DNA of 52,919 bases from an uncultured Fibrobacter sp. (GTDB lineage Bacteria > Fibrobacterota > Fibrobacteria > Fibrobacterales > Fibrobacteraceae). The translations under genes were made by a program, and so were the position numbers. This document shows, in pieces, positions 30,214-37,781 of this stretch. The notes beneath the pieces were generated by a model. The model saw nothing but the letters and a program-made list of their open reading frames with translations, did no database searches and was not told the DNA's origin. How positions within the stretch are numbered: position 1 is the stretch's first letter; every line of letters starts with the position of its first letter. The DNA lies in NCBI GenBank assembly GCA_946186895.1, contig CAMHOW010000010.1, positions 1 through 52,919 of the forward strand, read 5' to 3'.

Positions 30214-31125
30214 ATGGAAAACGAAATCTCCGTAATACAGAACAAAATTGTTGCTGTGCGTGGTCAACAGGTGATGATTGACCGCGATATAGCAGAATTG
30301 TATGGCGTTGAAACTAAACGTTTGAATGAGCAAGTCAAACGTAATATTGAGCGTTTTCCGAAAGAATTCTGTTTCCAGCTGTCAGTTGTAGAACTTCAGG
30401 ATTTAATGTCGCAAACAACGGCATTGCCTTTCGATAATCGTTCAAGGTCGCAATTTGCGACCTTGAACATTGAAAAAAAACGTGGTTCGAACATTAAATA
30501 TATGCCCTATGTTTTTACCGAGCAGGGCGTCGCGATGCTTTCTGCGGTGTTGAAAAGTGAAACGGCAGTGAAAGCTAGTGTCCAGATTATGAAAGCCTTT
30601 GTTGCCATGCGGAAGTTCTTGTTGGCAAATGCACAGGTTTTTAACCGCCTTGATTCACTTGAAATGCGTCAGGTTGAATCAGACAAGAAAATAAACGAGC
30701 TGTTTTGCCGAATGGACAAATATTCAATTGATAATACCCAGGGAATCTTTTTTCAAGGCCAAATTTTCGATGCGTATGCAAAATTTGAAAATTTTATTGC
30801 TCAAGCAAAAAAAGAAATTGTGTTGATTGATGGCTATGTTGACTTGTCTGTTCTTGAACGGCTCGTGACGAAAAAAGAAGGAGTCGCGGTAAAGGTTTAC
30901 ACGTCTTCAAAGGCAAAATTGAAAGAGCAGGATGTGAAGAAATTCAACGAGCAGTATCCGCAACTTGATTTGAAATATACAGAAAAGATGCATGACCGTT
31001 TTATGATCATTGACGGGAAAATTCTGTACCATATTGGAGCATCGCTGAAGGATTTGGGCAAGAAGTGCTTTGCTTTTGAATTGTTGGATTCCAAGTTTAT
31101 CGCTGATATTTTGGAGAAGGTGTAA
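30214..31125 (+). CDS. ORF6N-domain protein with PLD-like C-terminal domain
   Basis: A 303-residue protein beginning six bases after hsdM. The N-terminal 110 residues are an ORF6N DNA-binding domain (VMIDRDIAELYGVETKRLNE, then RFPKEFCFQL and YVFTEQGVAMLSAVL), common in phage and in type I loci. A helical linker follows. Residues about 175-303 look like a phospholipase-D-type fold (EIVLIDGYVDLSVLERL, MHDRFMIIDGKILYHIGAS) with HxRxxxxD where active enzymes have HxKxxxxD. It may be a regulator or a DNA-targeted nuclease-like effector. The coding sequence contains a 29-base perfect palindrome at 30440-30468. Confidence 0.85.
   Translation: MENEISVIQNKIVAVRGQQVMIDRDIAELYGVETKRLNEQVKRNIERFPKEFCFQLSVVELQDLMSQTTALPFDNRSRSQFATLNIEKKRGSNIKYMPYVFTEQGVAMLSAVLKSETAVKASVQIMKAFVAMRKFLLANAQVFNRLDSLEMRQVESDKKINELFCRMDKYSIDNTQGIFFQGQIFDAYAKFENFIAQAKKEIVLIDGYVDLSVLERLVTKKEGVAVKVYTSSKAKLKEQDVKKFNEQYPQLDLKYTEKMHDRFMIIDGKILYHIGASLKDLGKKCFAFELLDSKFIADILEKV
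30440..30468. repeat. 29-base perfect palindrome inside the ORF6N gene
   Basis: Arms of 14 bases, GTTCAAGGTCGCAA and its exact complement, flank a single central T. The site encodes RSQFATLN. The CAA codon precedes the centre, as in the DUF1016-gene palindrome at 37012. Confidence 0.95.
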
Positions 31126-31130
31126 AGAGC

Positions 31131-31352
31131 ATGATGGTTGTGTGCGAAAAAAGGGAATGTCTTGTTGGCGTCAACAAAACATTTGGGGACCATTTTGCCG
31201 TCATTGGCAATATGGTGATCATGAAGTCACAATTTGTGACTTCACCAGATGACATCTGTTTTAAACGTACCGAATTCGATACGTTTAACCAAAAGTTTGG
31301 GATTTTTGCGAAAAAATGGCCATTGGGTGAAAAATATGGGAGTAAAAAATGA
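31131..31352 (+). CDS. Doubtful small ORF between the ORF6N and recQ genes
   Basis: An open frame of 73 residues starting MMVVCEKRE, five bases after the ORF6N stop and overlapping the recQ start by four bases (ATGA), which favours real translation. Against it, the stretch holds two long palindromes (31222-31244 and 31261-31288), and the peptide resembles nothing except a KSQFVTS word like RSQFATL of the ORF6N protein. It may be a small gene, a remnant of an ORF6N gene, or a non-coding regulatory spacer. Confidence 0.35.
   Translation: MMVVCEKRECLVGVNKTFGDHFAVIGNMVIMKSQFVTSPDDICFKRTEFDTFNQKFGIFAKKWPLGEKYGSKK
31222..31244. repeat. 23-base palindrome related to the one in the ORF6N gene
   Basis: Arms TGAAGTCACAA and its complement flank a central T. 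The core GTCACAA-T-TTGTGAC differs from GTCGCAA-T-TTGCGAC at 30440-30468 by a matched pair of changes that keeps the symmetry. Confidence 0.95.
31261..31288. promoter_or_regulatory. 28-base near-perfect palindrome upstream of recQ
   Basis: TTAAACGTA (31261-31269) and TACGTTTAA (31280-31288) flank a centre CCGAATTCGA, itself symmetric around GAATTC. Only one base pair breaks the symmetry of the full 28 bases. It lies 60 bases before the recQ start and looks like a strong dimeric protein-binding site or cruciform. The ORF6N protein encoded just upstream is a possible binder. Confidence 0.7.
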
Positions 31353-33382
31353 ATCGCGCCGAAGCTGAGCAAAAATTAAAGGAAATCTTTGGATTCGCCC
31401 ATTTTCACGACGCACAGTGGGCGGCGATTGAAAAAATTTTAAATAATGAACGCGTCTTGATGATTCAAAAGACTGGCTTTGGCAAGTCTCTCTGTTACCA
31501 GTTCCCGGCAACACAACTTGATGGTCTCACAATTGTCTTTTCCCCATTGATTGCCTTGATGCGTGACCAAGTGAATTCACTCAATGAGAGAGGGATTGTC
31601 GCTAAGTGCATCAACTCGAACCAGACTCCCGAAGAAAATGAACAGATTCTGGAAGAAGCAAAGAACGGGAAAATTAAGATTCTGTATATCGCCCCGGAGC
31701 GCCAAGGCAACCTCTCATGGCAAGAAACCGTCCGTGAAATCAAGGTCGCCATGGTCGTTGTTGACGAGGCTCATTGCATTTCGCAATGGGGGCATGATTT
31801 TCGCCCGGATTTTCGACGTATTGTTGACCTTGTTAGAATCTTGCCTGAAAACGTCCCTGTATTGGCTGTGACGGCAACAGCGACGGAGCGTGTCCAGAAC
31901 GATATCCAGGAGCAAATCGGCAAGAACATGACTGTCTTGCGCGGCAACCTCCTGCGAGAGAATCTTCGCCTGTTTGTTGTTAAAGTCAAATCGGAAAACG
32001 AAAAGAAAATCCGCATTGCAGAATACTTGCAGCATTGCGATGGTTCTGGCCTTATTTATACGGGAACTCGCGTCAACACGCAAGTATATGCGGACTGGTT
32101 GAAGTTTGTAGGAATAGATGCTGAAATGTATAACGCCTCTTTGGAGGGCGAAGACCGGATTCGGATAGAACAGGGGCTTAAAGAAAACCGCTGGAAGGCT
32201 ATTGTCGCAACGAATGCTTTGGGAATGGGCATAGACAAGCCGGATATCCGATTCATCATCCATACGCAAATGCCGCAGTCCCCAATCCATTATTATCAGG
32301 AAATTGGCCGTGCGGGACGTGACGGCAAGCCTTCAGACATCATTCTGTTTTACAACGAGAATGTGGATAAAGACGGAGTCCCTTACGACAAAATGTTGCC
32401 CCTCAGTTTTATCAACGGAGCAAAACCCAAAACGGCAGATTACGGACGCGTTATAAACGCCCTGAAAAAAGCGCCACTCGGCGAGCGGGGCGTTATGCAG
32501 GAATTGAACATGAAGCAGATTCCTGTAAGGACGATTCTTGCTGACTTGCTCGAACAGAAAATCGCTGTGCGCAATGAAAAAGGTAAATACGAATATCTGT
32601 TTGACGCTCCCGAACTTGATACAAAATCTTTTGAGGAGCTTCGTCAATCCAAGATGAACGATTTGGACGCCATGATGGGCTATATCGAAACATCGGCCCC
32701 CCGCATGGATTATCTCCGCGGGTATCTCGGCGACACGATAACGGTACCTTCTGAAAATTGCGATAATACTAATCTGGCAGATTATATGCCCAAGCGCTAT
32801 TCTGAAGCGACATGGCTCAAATTACGCGATTTCAAGCAAGACTATTTCCCGGAAATAGCAAAGAAGAAAACCTCAAAACTTGAGCCTGGATTTGCGTTGG
32901 CCAATTATTCCCTAGAAGATGGTGAAATAGGCCAGATGGTGCATAATTGCAAATACGAAGGTGCGGGAGATTTCCCGGATGATACCGCTCGGCGAATGGC
33001 ACGAATGATCCAAAAGAAGATGATGGGCAACAAGATAGATATGCTGCTTTATGTCCCGCCGACTGAATCGGGTGACCTGGTCAAGAACTTGGCCGCAAAA
33101 GTTGGTGGATTGCTGGGCATTCCCGTATGCCATAATCTTAAAAAGATGAGACCGACAACGGCACAGAAAATACCCCAGAATGCTATCTTGAAAAGAAAAA
33201 ACGTGGAAGATGCGTTCGACTTCGATTCGCCCGAAATACTCGAAGGGAAAAACGTTCTTTTGCTAGATGATATCTATGATAGTGGTGCGACATTGAACGA
33301 GATTGCAAAAATGTTAAAAGAAAAAGGTGCTGCAACCATAACCCCGGTAGTTATCGCTAAAACCGTTGGAGGCGATTTATGA
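31349..33382 (+). CDS. RecQ-like helicase fused to a ComFC-like phosphoribosyltransferase domain
   Basis: A 677-residue protein. Residues 1 to about 330 are a RecQ-type superfamily 2 helicase: KTGFGKSLCYQFPA (about 41), VDEAHCISQWGHDFRPDF (about 137), AVTATATERV, ATNALGMGIDKPDIRF and QEIGRAGRDG. The next 200 residues lack the four Cys of the RecQ zinc domain. From about 550 the tail matches ComFC-type PRTases: PTTAQKIPQNAILKRKNVED then AF, and the PRPP-loop LLLDDIYDSGATLNE at about 636-650. In Gram-positive competence, ComFC works with helicase ComFA and with DprA on incoming single-stranded DNA. Here helicase and PRTase are one chain, and the dprA-like gene overlaps its stop by four bases. 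Confidence 0.9.
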   Translation: MNRAEAEQKLKEIFGFAHFHDAQWAAIEKILNNERVLMIQKTGFGKSLCYQFPATQLDGLTIVFSPLIALMRDQVNSLNERGIVAKCINSNQTPEENEQILEEAKNGKIKILYIAPERQGNLSWQETVREIKVAMVVVDEAHCISQWGHDFRPDFRRIVDLVRILPENVPVLAVTATATERVQNDIQEQIGKNMTVLRGNLLRENLRLFVVKVKSENEKKIRIAEYLQHCDGSGLIYTGTRVNTQVYADWLKFVGIDAEMYNASLEGEDRIRIEQGLKENRWKAIVATNALGMGIDKPDIRFIIHTQMPQSPIHYYQEIGRAGRDGKPSDIILFYNENVDKDGVPYDKMLPLSFINGAKPKTADYGRVINALKKAPLGERGVMQELNMKQIPVRTILADLLEQKIAVRNEKGKYEYLFDAPELDTKSFEELRQSKMNDLDAMMGYIETSAPRMDYLRGYLGDTITVPSENCDNTNLADYMPKRYSEATWLKLRDFKQDYFPEIAKKKTSKLEPGFALANYSLEDGEIGQMVHNCKYEGAGDFPDDTARRMARMIQKKMMGNKIDMLLYVPPTESGDLVKNLAAKVGGLLGIPVCHNLKKMRPTTAQKIPQNAILKRKNVEDAFDFDSPEILEGKNVLLLDDIYDSGATLNEIAKMLKEKGAATITPVVIAKTVGGDL

Positions 33383-34374
33383 ACAATCTGAACGAATATG
33401 CCTACTGGATGGCCCTTGCCCATGCCGCAATCAAGACGGCGGTAAAAAACGATATACTCAGCTGGTGCCATAAGCAAAAAAAGACGGTTGTTGACTTTTT
33501 TGGTCAGAACGAATCCGAGTGGAATTCCGAACTCGGTCTTGATATCAAGGATATTGACGCCCTTTCGAGAGCAAAAGAACAGCTACCCAATAACGCCTTT
33601 ATGGCAGAAAACCTAATCAATCAGGGGTATTCGCTAATTCCTTCCATGTCGCCAGAATTCCCGCAGACACTCAAGAAAAACCTGAAAATGAATGGCTGCC
33701 CTGTATTGCTTTATGCAAAGGGGAACATCGCTCTGTTGAACCAGCCGACAGCAGCCGTTGTCGGTGCCCGCGCAGCCAGTGAAATTTCAATTGACTTCAC
33801 TCGAAAAATTTCAAAAAAAGTTGCCGAAGAAGGCAAGGTTGTTGTAAGCGGCTTTGCCAAGGGTGTCGATCGCGAAGCTTTGGATGCTGCTGTCAAAGCG
33901 GAAGGCTCTAGCATAATCGTATTGCCGCAAGGAATATTGACTTTCTCGACAGGTTTCAAACAGTACTACAAGCAAATCGTAGAAGGCAAAGTGCTGGTGG
34001 TAAGCGCGTATGCCCCAAAAATGCCCTGGTCCACTTGGTTGGCGATGGATAGAAACACACTGATTTACGGCATGGCCGATGAAATTTATGTCGCAGAATC
34101 GAACAATGGTGGTGGCACGTGGTCTGGCGTTATGGAAGGTCTGAAACGCGGTAGGAAGATTTTTATCCGCGAGCCTGGTGCAGACGAAAAAAACGCCAAC
34201 AAAACACTTATAGAAAAAGGATGCATCCCCATAAAAATAGAGGACAATATCATTGAGCTGTCCAAGACTGTGCCCGCATTGCAGCATGTTTCTGAAAAGC
34301 AAGCAAAATATAGTGCAAAGAAAAAGAAAAAAGATTCGGAAACGCTAGACTTGTTTGGGGGCGGAGATGGCTAA
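33379..34374 (+). CDS. DprA/Smf-like SLOG-fold protein
   Basis: A 331-residue protein whose ATG overlaps the RecQ-PRTase stop (ATGA). The Rossmann-like DprA core is clear: LIPSMSPEFPQTLKKN, PVLLYAKGNIALL, TAAVVGARAASEISIDF, VVVSGFAKGVDREALDAA, LPQGILTFS, and AMDRNTLIYGMADEIYVAES. DprA binds single-stranded DNA and loads RecA during transformation. Members of this SLOG superfamily in defence loci may instead bind nucleotides. The tail is a Lys-rich stretch ending LDLFGGGDG, with no C-terminal winged helix. Its last eight bases overlap the DUF3800 gene. Confidence 0.9.
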   Translation: MNNLNEYAYWMALAHAAIKTAVKNDILSWCHKQKKTVVDFFGQNESEWNSELGLDIKDIDALSRAKEQLPNNAFMAENLINQGYSLIPSMSPEFPQTLKKNLKMNGCPVLLYAKGNIALLNQPTAAVVGARAASEISIDFTRKISKKVAEEGKVVVSGFAKGVDREALDAAVKAEGSSIIVLPQGILTFSTGFKQYYKQIVEGKVLVVSAYAPKMPWSTWLAMDRNTLIYGMADEIYVAESNNGGGTWSGVMEGLKRGRKIFIREPGADEKNANKTLIEKGCIPIKIEDNIIELSKTVPALQHVSEKQAKYSAKKKKKDSETLDLFGGGDG

Positions 34375-35509
34375 ACCTGTATTTCATGCTTTTATTGATG
34401 AGAGTGGAGACCCGCATTTTTCAAACGGGTCTTCGGATACTTTTTTGATTTGTGCAACACTTGTTCGTGAAGGCAATATTTCTGAAATTGAAGAAAAACT
34501 TAAGGATTTGCTTGAAAAATATAATCTGCCCGAATTAAAATCAAAAAAAATAAATGATATAAGAAAGAGATATGAAATACTAAATCAGGTAGCGTCATGG
34601 AATGTTTCTATTGTAACAATCCATGTCAAAAAGGATGATTTTGATAAAACGGCGCAGTGGTTTAGATATCATCCCACATTTTATAAATACATAGAACGTC
34701 TTCTTGTGTCAGAGGTTGTTAGAATATACGGCAATGTCGATTTGACCTTTGATACGTTTGGCGATTCAAAGTATCGTGAATCATTTGTTAAATACATTGA
34801 ATCGGTGGTGGCAAAGAAAAGCCAGGTTGATTTATTTGCTCCTGAAATACAGATGCGTTCTCCCAAATCAGAAATTCTTGTACAACTATCTGATTTGATG
34901 GGTGGTTCGATTCGGAAGTATTATAATGACGAATTAAAAGATGTGAAGAATATACTAGATCCAATATGGAAAAGTTCTCTTGTTGTTGGCGAACCGGATT
35001 GGATGAAAATGAAGGTTTCCGATGTTTCTAATGTTGGTCAACAAATTGATGATGAAATTCTGAATGTGGCTTTGGAATCGGTAAATCAATTTCTTGAAGA
35101 AAATAAACGTAATGAGGAGAGAGCGGTTGCATGTGAGACTTTGGACTACTTAAAGGGAACTCTGCTATACGAAGATCCAAATAAGTATTGTTATAGAGAT
35201 GAGATAAAAGACTGGTTGAATTATCGAGGTTACAGCGATTACAGTGCTGAAAAAGTTAGTAGAGAAGTAATTTCATTATTACGGGAAGAAGGCGTTATGT
35301 TGGTGTCGTCATCTGAAGGAATAAAGATTCCTTGCTCGATGAACGATGTAAAAGACCACTATATGTTTATTTTAGGACAGACTATACCGTCCTTGAAACG
35401 ATTGAAAAAAATGCATCAGATAGTATCTGCTAGATTTTCTTCGGATGCTATTGGCTTTATTGATGCCGAAACATCAAGAATTTTAAGTGATTTGAATGAG
35501 TACAGGTAG
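34367..35509 (+). CDS. DUF3800 RNase-H-fold protein with C-terminal helical extension
   Basis: A 380-residue protein from ATG 34367 (MAKPVFHAFIDESGD), overlapping the dprA-like stop. DUF3800 hallmarks are visible: FIDESGDPHF (6-15), DLTFDTFGDSKYR in the middle and LVQLSDLMGGSIRKYY (about 172-187), giving the spaced acidic residues of an RNase-H-like nuclease fold. The last 150 residues (YRDEIKDWLNYRGYSDYSAE, then KVSREVISLLREEGVML) look like a winged-helix domain. It is coupled to the two preceding genes, so the three probably act together; a nuclease role is inferred. The A+T content is higher than in hsdM and hsdR. Confidence 0.85.
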   Translation: MAKPVFHAFIDESGDPHFSNGSSDTFLICATLVREGNISEIEEKLKDLLEKYNLPELKSKKINDIRKRYEILNQVASWNVSIVTIHVKKDDFDKTAQWFRYHPTFYKYIERLLVSEVVRIYGNVDLTFDTFGDSKYRESFVKYIESVVAKKSQVDLFAPEIQMRSPKSEILVQLSDLMGGSIRKYYNDELKDVKNILDPIWKSSLVVGEPDWMKMKVSDVSNVGQQIDDEILNVALESVNQFLEENKRNEERAVACETLDYLKGTLLYEDPNKYCYRDEIKDWLNYRGYSDYSAEKVSREVISLLREEGVMLVSSSEGIKIPCSMNDVKDHYMFILGQTIPSLKRLKKMHQIVSARFSSDAIGFIDAETSRILSDLNEYR

Positions 35510-35512
35510 AAT

Positions 35513-36703
35513 ATGGCAGAATGGAAAAAAGTAAAGTTGGAAGATGCAGCGTTGCTCAAAGCGGGAAAATTTGTTCCTGCACAAATGATAGCAGCAAAAC
35601 AGGATTCTGTTAACATCTATCCCTGTTTTGGAGGAAACGGCGTTAGAGGTTTCGTCCCGAAATTTTCACATGAAGGCATTTTTCCGATTATTGGGCGGCA
35701 GGGGGCATTGTGTGGAAATGTTAATTTAGCGCAAGGAAAATTTTATGCAACTGAACATGCTGTAGTTGCGTCACCTCAAAACGGCAATGATTCTATTTGG
35801 TTGTATTACGCGTTGGTTTTTGCAAACTTGAATAAATATGCAACCGGGCAAGCTCAGCCTGGAATATCCGTAGAGGCTGTTAATAAGGTCCCGTTTCTTT
35901 TGCCCCCGCTAGAAGAGCAGAAGAAGATTGCGGCGACGCTTTCGGTCTGGGACTCCGCCATCGAAAAAATGGAAAAACTCATCGAAGCGAAGTCTGAACA
36001 GAAAAAAACGCTAACTTATAAGTTGATTGAAAATCAAAATGATGTCAAGTTTAAACTTGGAAATATCGCGATAGATAAGAGCAAATGGAAAAAGAAAAAA
36101 TTTAAGGACGTATTTGAGTTTTTACCAACAAATACATATTCTAGAGAGCTGATGTCTAATGATGAAGGCTCAATAAAAAATATTCATTATGGGGATGTTC
36201 TTGTTAAATATGCTGAATTGTTAGATGTGAACTCAGCGCGAATTCCCTGTTTAAAATCAAGTGTTGACTCATCAAAAATGATTTTTTTACAATCAGGAGA
36301 TATTGTTATTGCTGATACGGCTGAGGATGAAACTGTTGGTAAGGCTGTAGAAATATTGAACATCAAAAATCATTTAGTTGTGTCTGGCTTGCATACGATG
36401 CTTTGTAGACCTCAAAAAGAAATCTTTTATCATGGTTGGCTTGGCTATTATATCAATTCAAAAGAGTTTCATAGACAATTAATCCCTTTAATAACAGGAA
36501 TTAAAGTTTCGTCTATCGCCAAGAAAGATATTGTTGATACATTTATTTTAATTCCATCTATTCAGGAACAGAAAATAATTGTTGAAACCCTTTCAGAAAC
36601 GAATAAAGAGATTTCTCTTCTCAAACAGCAACTTGAAAACTATAAAAAACAGAAGCAAGGTTTGATGCAAAAACTCCTCACCGGACAATGGCGAGTAAAA
36701 TAA
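35513..36703 (+). CDS. hsdS: Type I restriction specificity subunit with two TRDs
   Basis: A 396-residue HsdS of normal length. TRD1 covers about 1-130 (KVKLEDAALLKAGKFVPAQM, PIIGRQGALCGNV), followed by conserved helix PPLEEQKKIAATLSVWDSAI. TRD2 covers about 185-345, with a second conserved helix from IPSIQEQKIIVETLSETN to the terminal MQKLLTGQWRVK. It selects the bipartite DNA target for the HsdM/HsdR complex. The TRD2 half is noticeably richer in A+T than the helix repeat before it, as expected when recognition domains are exchanged by recombination. It starts three bases after the DUF3800 stop. Confidence 0.95.
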   Translation: MAEWKKVKLEDAALLKAGKFVPAQMIAAKQDSVNIYPCFGGNGVRGFVPKFSHEGIFPIIGRQGALCGNVNLAQGKFYATEHAVVASPQNGNDSIWLYYALVFANLNKYATGQAQPGISVEAVNKVPFLLPPLEEQKKIAATLSVWDSAIEKMEKLIEAKSEQKKTLTYKLIENQNDVKFKLGNIAIDKSKWKKKKFKDVFEFLPTNTYSRELMSNDEGSIKNIHYGDVLVKYAELLDVNSARIPCLKSSVDSSKMIFLQSGDIVIADTAEDETVGKAVEILNIKNHLVVSGLHTMLCRPQKEIFYHGWLGYYINSKEFHRQLIPLITGIKVSSIAKKDIVDTFILIPSIQEQKIIVETLSETNKEISLLKQQLENYKKQKQGLMQKLLTGQWRVK

Positions 36704-36712
36704 GGGGAAAAT

Positions 36713-37750
36713 ATGGCAAAAAAATCTGTTACTGCAGATGCTGAGTATAAATCTTGGATTTCTGATTTAAAGAAACGCTTTAAATCGGGGCAAATCAAGG
36801 CTGCAATTAAGGTCAATTCAGAATTGATTAAATTCTATTGGTCACTTGGTAAAGATATTGTCCTAAAGCAGGCTGAAAGCAAATGGGGAAGTGGATTCTT
36901 TGAATCTCTGAGTAGTGATTTACGGGATGCTTTGCCTGATGTCAAGGGGTTTTCTGTTACAAATCTAAAATACATGAAGTATGTCTATAACTTATTTCGC
37001 AAAGAAATGGAAATTCGTCCACAACTTGTGGACGAATTGTCCCTTGTTCCGTGGGGGCATATTCGCTATATTGTTGATGCATGCCGAAACAATCCCAAAA
37101 AGGCTTTGTTTTTTGTTCATAAGGTGATTGATAATCATTGGTCTCGAACAATTCTGCTGAATTTTCTTGATACAGATTTGTACGAACGGCAGGGAAAAGC
37201 CGTCTCGAATTTTTCCAAAAATTTATCGTTTCCGCAAGGAGAGTTGGCTCAACAGCTGACAAAAGATCCTTATAATTTTGATTTTATTACCGTTACGGAG
37301 CGATATGAAGAAAAAGAACTGAAAGACGCCCTCATTCATAATATCGAAAAATTCCTGCTCGAATTAGGACGTGGTTTTGCCTATATGGGACGCGAATTTC
37401 GTTTGCAAATTGGTAAAGTTGAAAAATTTATGGATATGCTTTTTTATAACACCAATTTGCATTGTTATGTGGTAATAGAAGTTAAAACGGCTGAATTTGA
37501 CAGTGACAATATTGGTCAACTTGGGACATACGTAACAGCAGTAAACCATATTCTTAAAAAAGATGGCGATAATCCGACCGTTGGTCTTTTGATTTGCAAG
37601 ACAAAGGATAACATTTTGGCTCAATATGCATTGGAGAGCATGGCTGTTCCTATAGGCATATCGGAATATGAACTATCGAAACTTTATCCGGCAGACTTCA
37701 AAAGCAGTTTGCCCAGTATCAAGGAAATCGAATCCAAACTGAATGGTTGA
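36713..37750 (+). CDS. DUF1016 / YhcG-type PD-(D/E)XK nuclease
   Basis: A 345-residue protein with the DUF1016 N-terminal domain (VNSELIKFYWSLGKDIV, WGSGFFESLSSDLRDALPDV) and a C-terminal nuclease domain. The C-terminal stretch GREFRLQIGKVEKFMDMLFY then LHCYVVIEVKTAEF gives Asp and the Glu-Val-Lys of the PD-(D/E)XK site (about 242-262). LLNFLDTDLYERQGKA between them is a family hallmark. Such genes often ride inside type I loci; their targets are unclear. The gene contains a 27-base perfect palindrome at 37012-37038, coding RPQLVDEL. It lies ten bases after hsdS. Confidence 0.9.
   Translation: MAKKSVTADAEYKSWISDLKKRFKSGQIKAAIKVNSELIKFYWSLGKDIVLKQAESKWGSGFFESLSSDLRDALPDVKGFSVTNLKYMKYVYNLFRKEMEIRPQLVDELSLVPWGHIRYIVDACRNNPKKALFFVHKVIDNHWSRTILLNFLDTDLYERQGKAVSNFSKNLSFPQGELAQQLTKDPYNFDFITVTERYEEKELKDALIHNIEKFLLELGRGFAYMGREFRLQIGKVEKFMDMLFYNTNLHCYVVIEVKTAEFDSDNIGQLGTYVTAVNHILKKDGDNPTVGLLICKTKDNILAQYALESMAVPIGISEYELSKLYPADFKSSLPSIKEIESKLNG
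37012..37038. repeat. 27-base perfect palindrome inside the DUF1016 gene
   Basis: Arms AATTCGTCCACAA and its complement flank a central C. As in the ORF6N gene, a CAA codon directly precedes the centre and the following codons restore the complement. Confidence 0.95.
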
Positions 37751-37781
37751 GCTATAAAATGTAGTGATTTGAGGTGGTTTT

